From NCBI GenBank assembly GCA_039794245.1, contig JBDIVS010000008.1, positions 52,830 through 116,829 of the forward strand: DNA of 64,000 nt. The letters are read 5' to 3'. The position numbers were made by a program, and so were the translations under genes. Positions within the stretch are counted from its first letter, which is position 1. Each line of letters begins with the position of its first letter. Under the pieces are notes generated by a model. The model worked only from the letters and a program-made list of their open reading frames with translations. It did not search any database and was not told the origin of the DNA. Origin of the DNA: DAITQM01 sp039794245. GTDB lineage: Bacteria > Pseudomonadota > Gammaproteobacteria > Xanthomonadales > Wenzhouxiangellaceae. This document shows, in pieces, positions 53,679 through 62,992 of this stretch.

Positions 53679-54845
53679 ATGGAATACGATCTGGTCATTA
53701 TCGGCGGCGGTATCCACGGCGCCGGCACGGCACAAGCCGCGGCGGCCGCCGGCTACCGGGTGCTGGTGCTGGAGCAGACGGCGCTGGCCAGCGGCACGTC
53801 GAGCCGCTCGAGCAAGCTGATCCACGGCGGCCTGCGTTACCTGGAAAGCGGCCAACTTGGCCTGGTGCGCGAAAGTCTCAGCGAACGCACCATCCTGCTC
53901 GGCATCGCCCCCGAACTGGTGCGCCTGATTCCGTTCAACATTCCGCTCTACCGCGCGACACGCCGCCGGCCGTGGCAGATCCGGGCCGGCCTGATGCTGT
54001 ACGCGATGCTCGCCGGGCTGGGGCCGGCGGCCCGCTTTCGCGCCTTGCCGCGGCGCGAATTCGACCGGCTCGACGGTCTCGATCCACAGGGTCTGCAAGC
54101 GGTGTTCCGCTACCAGGACGCGCAAACCGACGATGCGGCATTGACCCGCGCCGTGATGCGCTCGGCCATCGCGCTCGGCGCCGAGCTCGAAATGCCGGCG
54201 CGTTTTACCGCCGCCCGTCTCGAAAATGACGGCTGGACGATCGACTACACCGCCGGCGAACGCCCGGCCGGCGCCCGCGCCCGGATCCTGATCAATGCCG
54301 CCGGGCCGTGGGCGGCCGGCGTGTTGGCGGCGATCACACCGCGCCCGCCGCCGCCGGCCGTCGAACTCGTCCGCGGCACCCATATCACGCTGCCCGGACG
54401 CCTGGAGCAAGGCGCGTACTATCTCGAAGCGCCCGCCGACGGCCGCGCCATCTTCGCGCTGCCGCACGGCGACTCGACGTTGCTCGGCACGACCGAAGCG
54501 CCTTACAGCGGCGACCCGGCCGCGGTCCGGCCCAGCCGCGAAGAATGCCGTTATCTGTGTGCCGTTGCCGGCCGTTATTTTCCGCGTTTCGCCGGCTGCC
54601 GGCGAAGCGGCGAATTTGCCGGCCTGCGCGTTCTGCCCGCCGCGCCCGGCCGGCCGTTCGGGCGCTCGCGCGAGACCTTGTTCGCGGCGTTCCCGCCGGG
54701 CTCGCCCAGGCTTTACAGCATCGTCGGCGGCAAATTGACGACCTATCGGGCCAGCGCCGAGAAGCTGATCCGTTGCCTCGCACCGCATCTGCCGGAACGC
54801 CGGCGGCGGGGCGATACCCGGACGTTGCCGCTGGCCCCGGACTGA
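53679..54845 (+). CDS. Short GlpD-like FAD-dependent glycerol-3-phosphate dehydrogenase
   Basis: A 388-residue DAO-family flavoprotein close to GlpD in the first domain. It has the dinucleotide motif DLVIIGGGIHGAGTA, then SGTSSRSSKLIHGGLRYLES (GlpD signature), LINAAGPWA, DGRAIFALPHGDSTLLGTTE and GGKLTTYRASAE. GlpD oxidises glycerol-3-phosphate to DHAP at the membrane and normally has about 500 residues. The C-terminal DAO_C helical domain is absent here, with a normal stop and no sign of a frameshift. The following kinase gene overlaps its stop (TGATG), which suggests glycerol use. Confidence 0.85.
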   Translation: MEYDLVIIGGGIHGAGTAQAAAAAGYRVLVLEQTALASGTSSRSSKLIHGGLRYLESGQLGLVRESLSERTILLGIAPELVRLIPFNIPLYRATRRRPWQIRAGLMLYAMLAGLGPAARFRALPRREFDRLDGLDPQGLQAVFRYQDAQTDDAALTRAVMRSAIALGAELEMPARFTAARLENDGWTIDYTAGERPAGARARILINAAGPWAAGVLAAITPRPPPPAVELVRGTHITLPGRLEQGAYYLEAPADGRAIFALPHGDSTLLGTTEAPYSGDPAAVRPSREECRYLCAVAGRYFPRFAGCRRSGEFAGLRVLPAAPGRPFGRSRETLFAAFPPGSPRLYSIVGGKLTTYRASAEKLIRCLAPHLPERRRRGDTRTLPLAPD

Positions 54846-56341
54846 TGGCCACAGGCTGTGTGCTGACGCTCGATCAGGGTGGTCATGCCAGCCGCGCCGC
54901 GCTGTATTCGCCGGCCGGCGAACGTCTGGCGGCGGCCGCAGCGCCGCTCGCCACCCACCGCCCGCGGCCGGGCTGGGTCGAGCACGATCCAGACGAACTG
55001 ATCGCTTCACTGCACAAGGCCCTCGCTGACCTCGCCGTCCAGGCAATAGGATCGAATCTCGCGCCGGCTGCTGCCGGTCTGGCCACCCAGCGTTCGAGCA
55101 TCGTCCTTTGGGAGCGCAGGTCCGGCCGGGCGCTGTCACCGGTCTTGTCGTGGCAGGACACGCGCCATGCCGCCTGGCTCGCCGCGCTCGGCCTCGATAT
55201 CCACCACATCCGCGCCCTGACCGGGCTGGTGCCCTCGCCGCATTACGGGGCGAGCAAGTTGCGCTGGGGCCTCGATCACCTGCCAGCGGCGCGTGCCGCA
55301 CTCGACCGCGGTGACTTGTGCGGCGGGCCGCTGGCCGCTTTCATTCTGAGCTGCCTGCTCACCGAACGGCCGGCGGTCTGCGATCCGGCCAACGCCTCGC
55401 GCACCTTGTTGTGGGATATCCGTAACGGCGATTGGTCGCCCGAACTGCTCGCCGCCTTCGGCCTGCCGCGTGCCATGCTGCCTGACCTCGTGCCGAACCG
55501 CCACCCGTTCGGCACGCTGCCGTTCGCCGGCCGCTGTGTTCCATTGACGGTCGTAACCGGCGATCAGTCGGCGGCCCTGTTCGCTAGCGGTACACCCGAT
55601 GCCGTAGCCTCGTACATCAACCTCGGCACCGGCGCGTTCGTGCAGCGCCTCGCCGCCATCGAAGGCGCCGCGGCAGCGGGGCTTTTGGCCAGCGTCGTCT
55701 TTGCCGATCGCAAACAACGCCAAACCGTGCTGGAAGGCACCGTCAACGGCGCCGGCGCGGCGCTGGATTGGCTCGCCGAGCGCCACGACCGGCCGGCCGC
55801 CGGCTGGCTGCCGCACCTTGACGCTTGGCTCGACGGGATCGACGCCCCGCCGCTGTTTCTGAACGGCATCGGCGGTCTGGGTTCGCCGTGGTGGCGCGCC
55901 GATGCACCGTGCCGCTTCATCGATCCCGGCGGCGCATCCGAACCGGCCGGCACAACACAACAACTCGCCCGCGAAGCGGTCGCTGTCATCGAGAGCATCG
56001 TGTTTATGCTGGCCGTCAATTGCGAATGCTTGGCCGCCGCGGCCGGCCCGTTCGGCGCGCTCCGGGTCAGCGGCGGTTTGTCCCGACTCGACGGCCTGTG
56101 CCGGCGTCTGGCCGCACTCACCGGCTGCCCGGTCAAAAGGTCCCCGGACCTCGAGGCCACCGGCCGCGGTCTCGCCTGGCTACTGGCCGAACCCCGAACC
56201 GCATGGCGCACCGCCGCCGGGACCCTTTTCCACCCCGCCCCGGATGCACCGCTTCACAGCCGCTTTCAGGCCTGGCGTGCCGGGCTCGAAGCGGCGCTGG
56301 GCGGCGGCGCCGGTAGTGGATGTCAGGGGCGCCAAATCTGA
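54845..56341 (+). CDS. FGGY-family carbohydrate kinase, glycerol kinase-like
   Basis: A 498-residue FGGY kinase. The pattern follows glycerol kinase: LTLDQGGHASRAALYS near the start, RPGWVEHDPDEL, DPANASRTLLWDIRNGDW, VVTGDQSAALFASG with the catalytic Asp, INLGTGAFVQR, VLEGTVNGAGAALDWL and LRVSGGLSRLDGLC. It would phosphorylate glycerol or a similar polyol. It is diverged from E. coli GlpK at several sites, so the substrate is inferred. It is coupled to the GlpD-like gene. No glpF or regulator is beside it. Confidence 0.82.
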   Translation: MATGCVLTLDQGGHASRAALYSPAGERLAAAAAPLATHRPRPGWVEHDPDELIASLHKALADLAVQAIGSNLAPAAAGLATQRSSIVLWERRSGRALSPVLSWQDTRHAAWLAALGLDIHHIRALTGLVPSPHYGASKLRWGLDHLPAARAALDRGDLCGGPLAAFILSCLLTERPAVCDPANASRTLLWDIRNGDWSPELLAAFGLPRAMLPDLVPNRHPFGTLPFAGRCVPLTVVTGDQSAALFASGTPDAVASYINLGTGAFVQRLAAIEGAAAAGLLASVVFADRKQRQTVLEGTVNGAGAALDWLAERHDRPAAGWLPHLDAWLDGIDAPPLFLNGIGGLGSPWWRADAPCRFIDPGGASEPAGTTQQLAREAVAVIESIVFMLAVNCECLAAAAGPFGALRVSGGLSRLDGLCRRLAALTGCPVKRSPDLEATGRGLAWLLAEPRTAWRTAAGTLFHPAPDAPLHSRFQAWRAGLEAALGGGAGSGCQGRQI

Positions 56342-56430
56342 CACACCTGCGCCCTGCCCAGCACGCCGAGAGGCAAGCTGAATGTGGTCATGTTGATGAT
56401 CGTATGGGTAAACCATCAGCGAGCCGACAA

Positions 56431-58410
56431 TTAGAGGTTCGCCTGCCAGAACAGCATCGTCACTTCGCTGAACAGGTCTTGGTTCTCCTTTTTGCGAAAG
56501 CCGTGACCTTCGTTCATGGCCTTCATGTACCACACCGGCACGCCGCCGGCGCGCAGCGCGGCGACCAGTTGTTCCGATTCGCTGACCGGGACGCGCGGGT
56601 CGTTGTGGCCCTGGGCGACGAACAGCGGGATACGGATTTTTTCGGCGTTGCTGAGCGGGCTGATGTTTTCGAGGTGGGCGCGCATCCTGGGATCGCGTTC
56701 GTCGCCGTATTCGGCGCGCCGCAGGTCGCGGCGGTAGTCCTGGGTGTTTTCGAGGAAGGTGACGAAATGGCTGATGCCGACGATATCGACCGCGGCTTTC
56801 AGCCGGTCGCTGTAGTGCACCGCCCCGGCGAGCACCATGTAACCGCCGTAGCTGCCGCCGTACAGCGCGACGCGCGCGGCGTCGAGGTCGTCCCGGGTCG
56901 CGATCCAGTCGAGCAGGGCGCCGATGTCGCGCACCGAATCCTCGCGTTTGAAACCGTTGTCGAGAGCGACGTAGGTTTTACCGTAACCGGACGAGCCGCG
57001 GACGTTGGGCACGATGACCGCGGCGCCCAGTTCGGCCAGCCAGAGCTGGTAGGTGCTGCTGAACACTGGCCTCGCCTGGCCCTCCGGCCCGCCGTGGATG
57101 CTGACGATCACCGGGTGCGGCCCGGGACCGGGCGGCCGGTAAACGAAGGCCGGAATCTGCCGCGGCCGGCCGTCCACCGTATCGAACGTCGGGTAGTGGA
57201 TCAATTCCGGCAGCACGAACCGGGCGGGGTCGAGACCGCCGATCTCGCTCGCCGTCCAGCGTTCGATCGCGCCGCTGGCCAGTGGCTCGGCGCCGAGGAC
57301 CAGCACATAGGCATCGCTCGGGGTTTGGGCGTTGTTCAGCGTAAAGGCGAGGCGATCGCCGGCGGCGTTGAAATGCAGGCCGCCGATCACCCCGTCCGGG
57401 ATGCCCTCGACCCGCCGGTAGGCTTCGCGCGCCGGATCGATGAGGTAAAGCCGCGACAACCCGTCCTCGTTGCTGACAAAAGCGCCGCGCCGGCCGTCCA
57501 GGCTCAGGGCGAATTCGGTCACCGACCAGGCGATGTCTGCGGTGAGCGGCCGCCATGCCGCCCCCGGTGCCAGACTTTGGTACGCCAGTTGATTGAATTC
57601 GCCGCCCCGGTCGGTCAGAAAATAGACGCCATGCGCCCGACCCTTCGCGTCATGGCCGAACGCCTGGGCAAATTCGGCGGCCGGTTCCCCGGCCGGCGGC
57701 AGCAGCGGTGTCAGTTTGCCGGAAACGAAGTCGAGCAGGTAAATCCGGGCCTCGTTGATGCTGACGTACTGCTGGATCAGCAACCGTTCACCGCTCCGCT
57801 CGAAGGCCACCGGCCCCCACCAGGCGCCGTCGTCGGCCTTGACGGCGAGCCGGGCGCTGGCCGGATCGCCGGAGTGCATCACCCAGACATCGTTGGCCCG
57901 GCCGTCGCGCCGGGTGCTTTGAAAAGCCAGCCGCGCGCCGTCTTCCGACCACACCAACTGGCTGTTGCGCGAGGTACCGTCGCTGAACAACGTATTCTCC
58001 CCGCTCTCCGGGTCGAGCAGGAATATCTGCGAAAACTCGCTGCCACCGGTATCGCGGGTCAACGCCAGGCGTTCACCGCCGGGCTGGCGGACGACCTCGC
58101 CGACCGGCTCGTCGAACCAGGTCAACTGGCGGCGGGCGCCGCCGGGAACCGCCACACGGTGGATCTGGTTAACCTCGGCGAAACGGGTATTGACATACAA
58201 TTGCCGGCCGTCGGAAGTCCAATCGATGACACTGGCGCTGCGCACATTCTGGTAACGTTTGAGTTGCTCACCCAGCGCCGCCGGAATCTCCGGCACGTCC
58301 TCGATAATCACCTGGCCGTTGTTCGCCTCGCGGCGGGTGACTTCGGCGGCCACCGGCCAGGCGGTGAAAACCGATAAAGCGCCCAATAACAAAACTTTGA
58401 AACGATACAT
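56431..58410 (-). CDS. S9 family prolyl oligopeptidase-like peptidase
   Basis: A 659-residue protein with a signal peptide (MYRFKVLLLGALSVFTAWPVAA) and a seven-bladed propeller (residues about 45-390; WTSDGRQLYV, WSEDGARLAFQST). A C-terminal alpha/beta hydrolase domain carries catalytic Ser520 (YGGSYGGYMVL), Asp604 (GHNDPRVP) and His636 (EGHGF). It cleaves short peptides, probably in the periplasm. AAGGA precedes the ATG. It is divergent from glmU with 85 bases between. Confidence 0.92.
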   Translation of the reverse strand: MYRFKVLLLGALSVFTAWPVAAEVTRREANNGQVIIEDVPEIPAALGEQLKRYQNVRSASVIDWTSDGRQLYVNTRFAEVNQIHRVAVPGGARRQLTWFDEPVGEVVRQPGGERLALTRDTGGSEFSQIFLLDPESGENTLFSDGTSRNSQLVWSEDGARLAFQSTRRDGRANDVWVMHSGDPASARLAVKADDGAWWGPVAFERSGERLLIQQYVSINEARIYLLDFVSGKLTPLLPPAGEPAAEFAQAFGHDAKGRAHGVYFLTDRGGEFNQLAYQSLAPGAAWRPLTADIAWSVTEFALSLDGRRGAFVSNEDGLSRLYLIDPAREAYRRVEGIPDGVIGGLHFNAAGDRLAFTLNNAQTPSDAYVLVLGAEPLASGAIERWTASEIGGLDPARFVLPELIHYPTFDTVDGRPRQIPAFVYRPPGPGPHPVIVSIHGGPEGQARPVFSSTYQLWLAELGAAVIVPNVRGSSGYGKTYVALDNGFKREDSVRDIGALLDWIATRDDLDAARVALYGGSYGGYMVLAGAVHYSDRLKAAVDIVGISHFVTFLENTQDYRRDLRRAEYGDERDPRMRAHLENISPLSNAEKIRIPLFVAQGHNDPRVPVSESEQLVAALRAGGVPVWYMKAMNEGHGFRKKENQDLFSEVTMLFWQANL

Positions 58411-58477
58411 CGCGCATTTCCTTGATCTGCAACCATCCGAGCGAATATACCAAAGCCCCGGGCAGCGGTCGGGGCTG

Positions 58478-58486
58478 TGAGATAAT
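58478..58486 (+). promoter_or_regulatory. Extended -10 element upstream of glmU
   Basis: TGAGATAAT matches the extended TGnTATAAT pattern 9 bases before the glmU ATG. No Shine-Dalgarno sequence lies between, so the transcript may be leaderless or very short; another upstream start is possible. Confidence 0.45.
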
Positions 58487-58495
58487 GATCAAATA

Positions 58496-59890
58496 ATGAT
58501 CAGCCAGACCATCAGCCGCGATCCCTTGCATATCGTGATCCTTGCCGCCGGGGCGGGCAAACGCATGCGCTCGAACTGGCCCAAGGTATTGCAGCCGCTG
58601 GCCGGCCGGCCGCTTCTGGCCTACGTGATCGACCGCGCCCGGGCGCTCGCCCCGGCGTCGATCCGGATCGTCCACGGCCCCGCCGGCGTGCAGCTTTGCG
58701 CAGCCTTCCCCGAGCCTGATCTCATCTGGTGCGAGCAACCCGAACCGCACGGCACCGGCGATGCCGTGCGCGCCGGGATCGCAGATCTGCCGGCCGCCGC
58801 CCGCGTTCTGGTGCTGTACGGCGATACGCCGCTGACGCCCGCCACCGATCTCGAATCGATGCTCGCCGCCGGCGCCGATCTTGCGGTGCTGAGCGCCGAG
58901 CTGGACGATGCGGCCGGCTACGGGCGCATCGTCCGCGACGATCGCGGCCGCTTCCGGGCCATCGTCGAGGAACGCGACGCCGATGCCGAAATCCGGGCGA
59001 TCCGCGAGGTCAATACCGGGGTGATGACCGCGGCCGCCGGCGACTTCCACCGCTGGCTGGCGGCCCTGACCCGGGACAACGCCCAGGGCGAATACCTGCT
59101 CACCGATTGCATCGCACTCGCCGGAGGCGAAGGAAAACAGGTAATCGCGTTGCCGTCGAGCGCGCCGCTCGACTGCCTGGGCGCCAACGACCGTGCCGAA
59201 CTCGCCCGCCTCGAACGGCGCCTGCAACAGCACCGCCGCACCGCGGCGCTGGCCGCCGGGGTAACGCTGATCGACCCCGAACGCGTCGAAATCCGCGGCC
59301 GGCTCGAGGCCGGGCGCGATGTCGTCATTGACTGCGGCGTGATCCTGGAAGGCGAAGTCCGGCTCGGCGATGAGGTGAGCCTGGGCGCCGGGGTCATCGT
59401 CCGCGACAGCACGCTGGCCGCCGGCACCGCCGTCGAGCCGTATTCGGTGCTCGACGGGGTGCAAACCACCGGGCCGTGCCGGATCGGGCCGTTCGCCCGG
59501 CTCCGCCCCGGCACCGTGCTCGCCGCCGGATCGCGGGTCGGCAATTTCGTCGAGACCAAAAAGGCCCGGCTCGGCGAAGGCAGCAAGGCCGGCCACCTCA
59601 GCTATCTCGGCGACGCCGAGATCGGCCCGGGGGTCAATATCGGCGCCGGCACGATCACCTGCAATTACGATGGCCGCAACAAGCATCCGACGGCGATTGG
59701 CGCCGGCGCCTTTATCGGCTCGAACAGCGCGCTGGTCGCACCGGTGGCCATCGGGGCCGACAGCCTGGTCGGCGCCGGCTCGGTGATCACCGAAGACGTA
59801 CCGGCGGGCAGCCTGGCCCTCGGCCGTGGCCGGCAGGTCAACCGGCCGCGCCGGCAAAACGACAAGAAAACAAAACAAAAAGGAGCTTGA
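58496..59890 (+). CDS. glmU: Bifunctional UDP-GlcNAc pyrophosphorylase / glucosamine-1-phosphate N-acetyltransferase
   Basis: A 464-residue GlmU making UDP-GlcNAc for peptidoglycan and LPS. The N-terminal nucleotidyltransferase domain has VILAAGAGKRMRSNWPKVLQ and EPHGTGDAVRAG. The C-terminal left-handed beta-helix acetyltransferase has RIGPFARLRPGTVLAAGSRV, NFVETKKARLGEGSKAGHL, CNYDGRNKHPTAIGAGAFIG and the final K/R-rich tail. It is followed by glmS after 4 bases, giving two steps of one pathway in one transcript. Confidence 0.97.
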   Translation: MISQTISRDPLHIVILAAGAGKRMRSNWPKVLQPLAGRPLLAYVIDRARALAPASIRIVHGPAGVQLCAAFPEPDLIWCEQPEPHGTGDAVRAGIADLPAAARVLVLYGDTPLTPATDLESMLAAGADLAVLSAELDDAAGYGRIVRDDRGRFRAIVEERDADAEIRAIREVNTGVMTAAAGDFHRWLAALTRDNAQGEYLLTDCIALAGGEGKQVIALPSSAPLDCLGANDRAELARLERRLQQHRRTAALAAGVTLIDPERVEIRGRLEAGRDVVIDCGVILEGEVRLGDEVSLGAGVIVRDSTLAAGTAVEPYSVLDGVQTTGPCRIGPFARLRPGTVLAAGSRVGNFVETKKARLGEGSKAGHLSYLGDAEIGPGVNIGAGTITCNYDGRNKHPTAIGAGAFIGSNSALVAPVAIGADSLVGAGSVITEDVPAGSLALGRGRQVNRPRRQNDKKTKQKGA

Positions 59891-59894
59891 TCCG

Positions 59895-61724
59895 ATGTGT
59901 GGCATTGTCGCCGCGAGCGCCGCCCGCGAAGTCAGCGGCATTTTGTTGAACGGCTTGAAAGCGCTGGAATACCGGGGTTATGACTCGGCCGGTCTGGCGC
60001 TGCTCGACGGCGGCCGCCTGTGCCGGCTGCGCACCGCCGGCAAGGTGCGCGACCTAGAAGCGCTGTTTGCCGCCACCCCGCTCGCCGGGCAGTGCGGCGT
60101 CGCCCACACCCGCTGGGCGACACACGGCGTGCCCTCGACACGGAACGCCCACCCGCACGTGTCGCGCGATAAAGTCGCGCTGGTCCACAACGGCATCATC
60201 GAAAACCACGAGGAACTGCGCAGCGAACTCGAAGCCGCCGGCTTTACGTTCACTTCCGACACCGATACCGAAGTGATGGCGCACCTGATCGAACACCTGC
60301 TGGCCCAGGGCAACAACCTGCTCGCCGCGGTGCAGCATGCCACGCGCCGGCTGCACGGCGCCTACGCGATCGCGGTGATGACCGTGCGCGAGCCTGGCCG
60401 CATCGTCGGCGCCCGGCGCGGCAGCCCGCTGGTGCTGGGCGTCGGCTTCGGCGAGCATTTCCTCGCTTCCGATATCCACCCGCTGCTCGCCGTCACCAAC
60501 CGTTTCGTATTTATCGAGGAAGGCGATATCGTCGATTTCGATCCGTCCGGCTTCCGGATCTACGACGAAAGCGGCGAGCCCGCCGAACGCCGCCTGCACG
60601 AAAGCGAGATCAGCCCCGATGCGATCAGCCGCGGCGGCTACCGGCATTTCATGCAAAAAGAAATTTTCGAGCAGCCGGCGGCGGTCAGCGAGACGCTCGA
60701 AGGCCGGCTGTACAAAGGCCGGCTGCTGCCCGACCTGTGCGGCGCCGGATCCTCGGCGCTGATGGCCCGCGTCCGGAACCTGCACCTGGTCGCCTGCGGC
60801 ACCAGCTTCCACGCCGGCCTCGTCGCCCGCTACCGGATCGAGCGCCTGGCGCGATTGCCGTGCACGGTCGAAGTGGCCAGCGAATACCGCTACCGCAACG
60901 CCGTCGTGCCGCCCGACACGTTGTTCGTCGTCATCTCGCAATCGGGCGAGACCGCCGACACGCTGGCCGCGCTGCGCCATGCCAAGGACGCCGGCTACCT
61001 CGCCCGGCTGGCGATCTGCAACGTCCCGGAAAGCAGCGTGGTGCGCGAGGCCGACATGGTGCTGATGACCCGCGCCGGGCCGGAGATCGGCGTCGCCTCG
61101 ACCAAGGCGTTCACCACCCAGCTCACGGCGCTACTGCTGCTCGTCCAGGAGCTGTCCCGCCACCACCACGGCGACGACCCGGAAGTGCAAGATCACTTAA
61201 AGGCGCTGGCCCTGCTCCCCGAACAACTGCGCCGCGCCCTGGAGCTCAACGAGGCGATCGCCGAGGTCGCCCACGACCTGGAGGAATGCCGCAGCGCGCT
61301 GTACATCGGCCGCGGCAGCCACTATCCGATCGCCCTCGAAGGGGCGCTCAAGCTCAAGGAAATCTCCTACATTCACGCCGAGGCCTTCCCGGCCGGCGAA
61401 TTGAAGCACGGGCCGCTGGCCCTGGTCGATCACGAAACCCCGATCGTCGCCGTCGCGCCGCGCGGCCACCTGGCCGACAAGCTGGAATCGAATCTGGCCG
61501 AAATCCGGGCCCGCGGTGGACGGCTGTACGTTTTCGCCGCCGGCGGCCTGAAACGGCCGCGCGGCGATATCGCCAGTTGGCTCGAAGTCGCGGTCCCCGA
61601 CCCCTGGCTGTCGCCGGTGGTCATGACCGTCCCCTTGCAGCTTCTGGCCTATCATGTCGCCGTCCACAAGGGCACCGACGTCGATCAGCCGCGCAATCTG
61701 GCCAAATCGGTGACGGTGGAGTAA
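59895..61724 (+). CDS. glmS: Glutamine-fructose-6-phosphate aminotransferase (isomerizing)
   Basis: A 609-residue GlmS. The N-terminal glutaminase domain begins MCGIVAAS, leaving Cys as the catalytic nucleophile, with CGVAHTRWATHG and HNGIIENHEELR. Two SIS sugar-isomerase domains follow (ISQSGETADTLAALRHAKD; GRGSHYPIALEGALKLKEIS), and it ends QPRNLAKSVTVE. It forms glucosamine-6-phosphate from fructose-6-phosphate and glutamine. AAAAGGAGCT precedes the ATG. No glmS ribozyme-like leader is possible, since glmU ends 4 bases upstream. Confidence 0.97.
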   Translation: MCGIVAASAAREVSGILLNGLKALEYRGYDSAGLALLDGGRLCRLRTAGKVRDLEALFAATPLAGQCGVAHTRWATHGVPSTRNAHPHVSRDKVALVHNGIIENHEELRSELEAAGFTFTSDTDTEVMAHLIEHLLAQGNNLLAAVQHATRRLHGAYAIAVMTVREPGRIVGARRGSPLVLGVGFGEHFLASDIHPLLAVTNRFVFIEEGDIVDFDPSGFRIYDESGEPAERRLHESEISPDAISRGGYRHFMQKEIFEQPAAVSETLEGRLYKGRLLPDLCGAGSSALMARVRNLHLVACGTSFHAGLVARYRIERLARLPCTVEVASEYRYRNAVVPPDTLFVVISQSGETADTLAALRHAKDAGYLARLAICNVPESSVVREADMVLMTRAGPEIGVASTKAFTTQLTALLLLVQELSRHHHGDDPEVQDHLKALALLPEQLRRALELNEAIAEVAHDLEECRSALYIGRGSHYPIALEGALKLKEISYIHAEAFPAGELKHGPLALVDHETPIVAVAPRGHLADKLESNLAEIRARGGRLYVFAAGGLKRPRGDIASWLEVAVPDPWLSPVVMTVPLQLLAYHVAVHKGTDVDQPRNLAKSVTVE

Positions 61725-61784
61725 ACTGCAACCAGGTAGGGCCGGCCGCCCCCCCTTAATCTTGTTGACCGACGGAATCGCCCC

Positions 61785-62189
61785 ATGAAACGCCATCGCC
61801 GACCAGCCGACGAAGCCGAAATCAACATCACCCCGATGCTCGACATCGTCTTTATCATGTTGATTTTCTTCATTGTGACCACCTCCTTTGTCAAGGAACG
61901 CGGCCTCGATATCTCGCGCCCCACGCAGGCCGAAGCGCCGCCGCCGAAAGAGGAAAAAGGCCCGATCGTCGTCAAAATCAGCAGCAACAGCGAGATCAAG
62001 GTCGGCGACCGGGTGGTCAACCCCGACGCGATCCGCGCCAATCTCGAGCGCGAGCGCGCCGCCAAGCCCGAATCGCCGCTGATCATCGCCGCCGACCCCG
62101 ACGCCGAGGTCAACGCCGTGGTGATGGTGCTCGACGCGGCGAAAATCGCCGGCATCGCCCGCATCAATCTGGCAACGATCCGCAACTAG
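61785..62189 (+). CDS. exbD: ExbD/TolR family biopolymer transport protein
   Basis: A 134-residue protein with one N-terminal transmembrane helix carrying the essential Asp (INITPMLDIVFIMLIFFIVT) and a periplasmic domain ending ARINLATIRN. ExbD/TolR work with ExbB/TolQ to use the proton gradient for outer-membrane transport. The expected exbB partner and tonB or tolA are absent on both sides, and downstream is insertion-sequence debris. It starts 60 bases after glmS. Confidence 0.9.
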   Translation: MKRHRRPADEAEINITPMLDIVFIMLIFFIVTTSFVKERGLDISRPTQAEAPPPKEEKGPIVVKISSNSEIKVGDRVVNPDAIRANLERERAAKPESPLIIAADPDAEVNAVVMVLDAAKIAGIARINLATIRN

Positions 62190-62224
62190 CGCACATATGG
62201 AGACATTAATATAAATATAGCTCG

Positions 62225-62749
62225 TCAGCAGAATCTGTGGGTGAATTCCGGCTCGAGTAGAGCGCAAAGCGCATGATACAACGCGATTTTGGCGCATTGA
62301 AAGGTCCGAAAACCGAAGGATTTTCTGGAGGTCAGTTTGACCTTGGCGTTAAAACCCTCGACGACACCGCTGGAAACCTGGCCTTTGGCTCGGAACCAGT
62401 TGAGCAACAATCCCCGGTGAGTCCAGAGCATTCTGGCGACCCGTTTCATCGGTTCGATAGTCGAGCGCAGGGTCTTGGTGCACCAGCGATCGAGGAACCG
62501 GCCGGCCCAATAGGGCGACACATAGCCCCAGAAGAACTGGAACTCCTCTTTGAGCAGGTAGGCGCGGATTGACTTGAGGTTGTACTGGATCAGCTCTGCC
62601 AACTTGACCTCCTGCTTGTCGGTGAGGTTCTCCGGGCGCTTGAGCAGCAGCCAGCGGCTTTTGCTCAGGACCGGCTCATATCCCTTGGCCTTGAGCGTCC
62701 TGATCTCACCGGCGCGCACCTCATCGAGCGCCTTGCAAAAATGGGCCAT
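62225..62749 (-). pseudogene. Truncated ISL3-family transposase (C-terminal part)
   Basis: The 174 remaining codons match the C-terminal half of ISL3-type transposases: ENLTDKQEVKLAELIQYN, LDRWCTKTLRSTIEPMKR, and GVVEGFNAKVKLTSRKSFGF with the last catalytic Glu. The N-terminal HTH and the first Asp residues are missing; the similarity stops abruptly near 62749, where unrelated sequence begins. It lies 35 bases after exbD on the opposite strand. Confidence 0.85.
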
Positions 62750-62750
62750 G

Positions 62751-62983
62751 ATCCCTGTAGTTCTGGGAACGTAGCGAATGCAGCACTCTTTTCTGGTGCG
62801 GGTGGGCTCGCGGCTAGTTTCTTGCCAAATCCTGGCCTTAGGACGCTCGCGCGAGCTCGGTACTTCTCGCCTCGACGTGCTGGCTCTTTTCTCAGAAATC
62901 CAGGTGCGGGCGGAGCGGCTTTTACATCAAGCGGAATTGGTGCAGGAGCATTTTTTGGTGGCCCATTTCATCAAGGAGGCTAG
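62751..62983 (+). pseudogene. Possible 3' remnant of a disrupted gene
   Basis: From the ISL3 break point an open frame runs to a TAG 9 bases before the next gene. It encodes a Gly/Ala-rich stretch (ALFSGAGGLAASFLPNPGL ... GIGAGAFFGGPFHQGG). I recognise no family. Another frame (62778-63017) is also open and has higher third-position GC. The position suggests the tail of a gene cut by the insertion sequence, but this is inference. Confidence 0.3.
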
Positions 62984-62992
62984 GCGCGAATC

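Noticed and set aside
59885..59894. A glmS ribozyme or riboswitch ahead of glmS
   Set aside because: Only 4 bases separate glmU and glmS, leaving no leader RNA.
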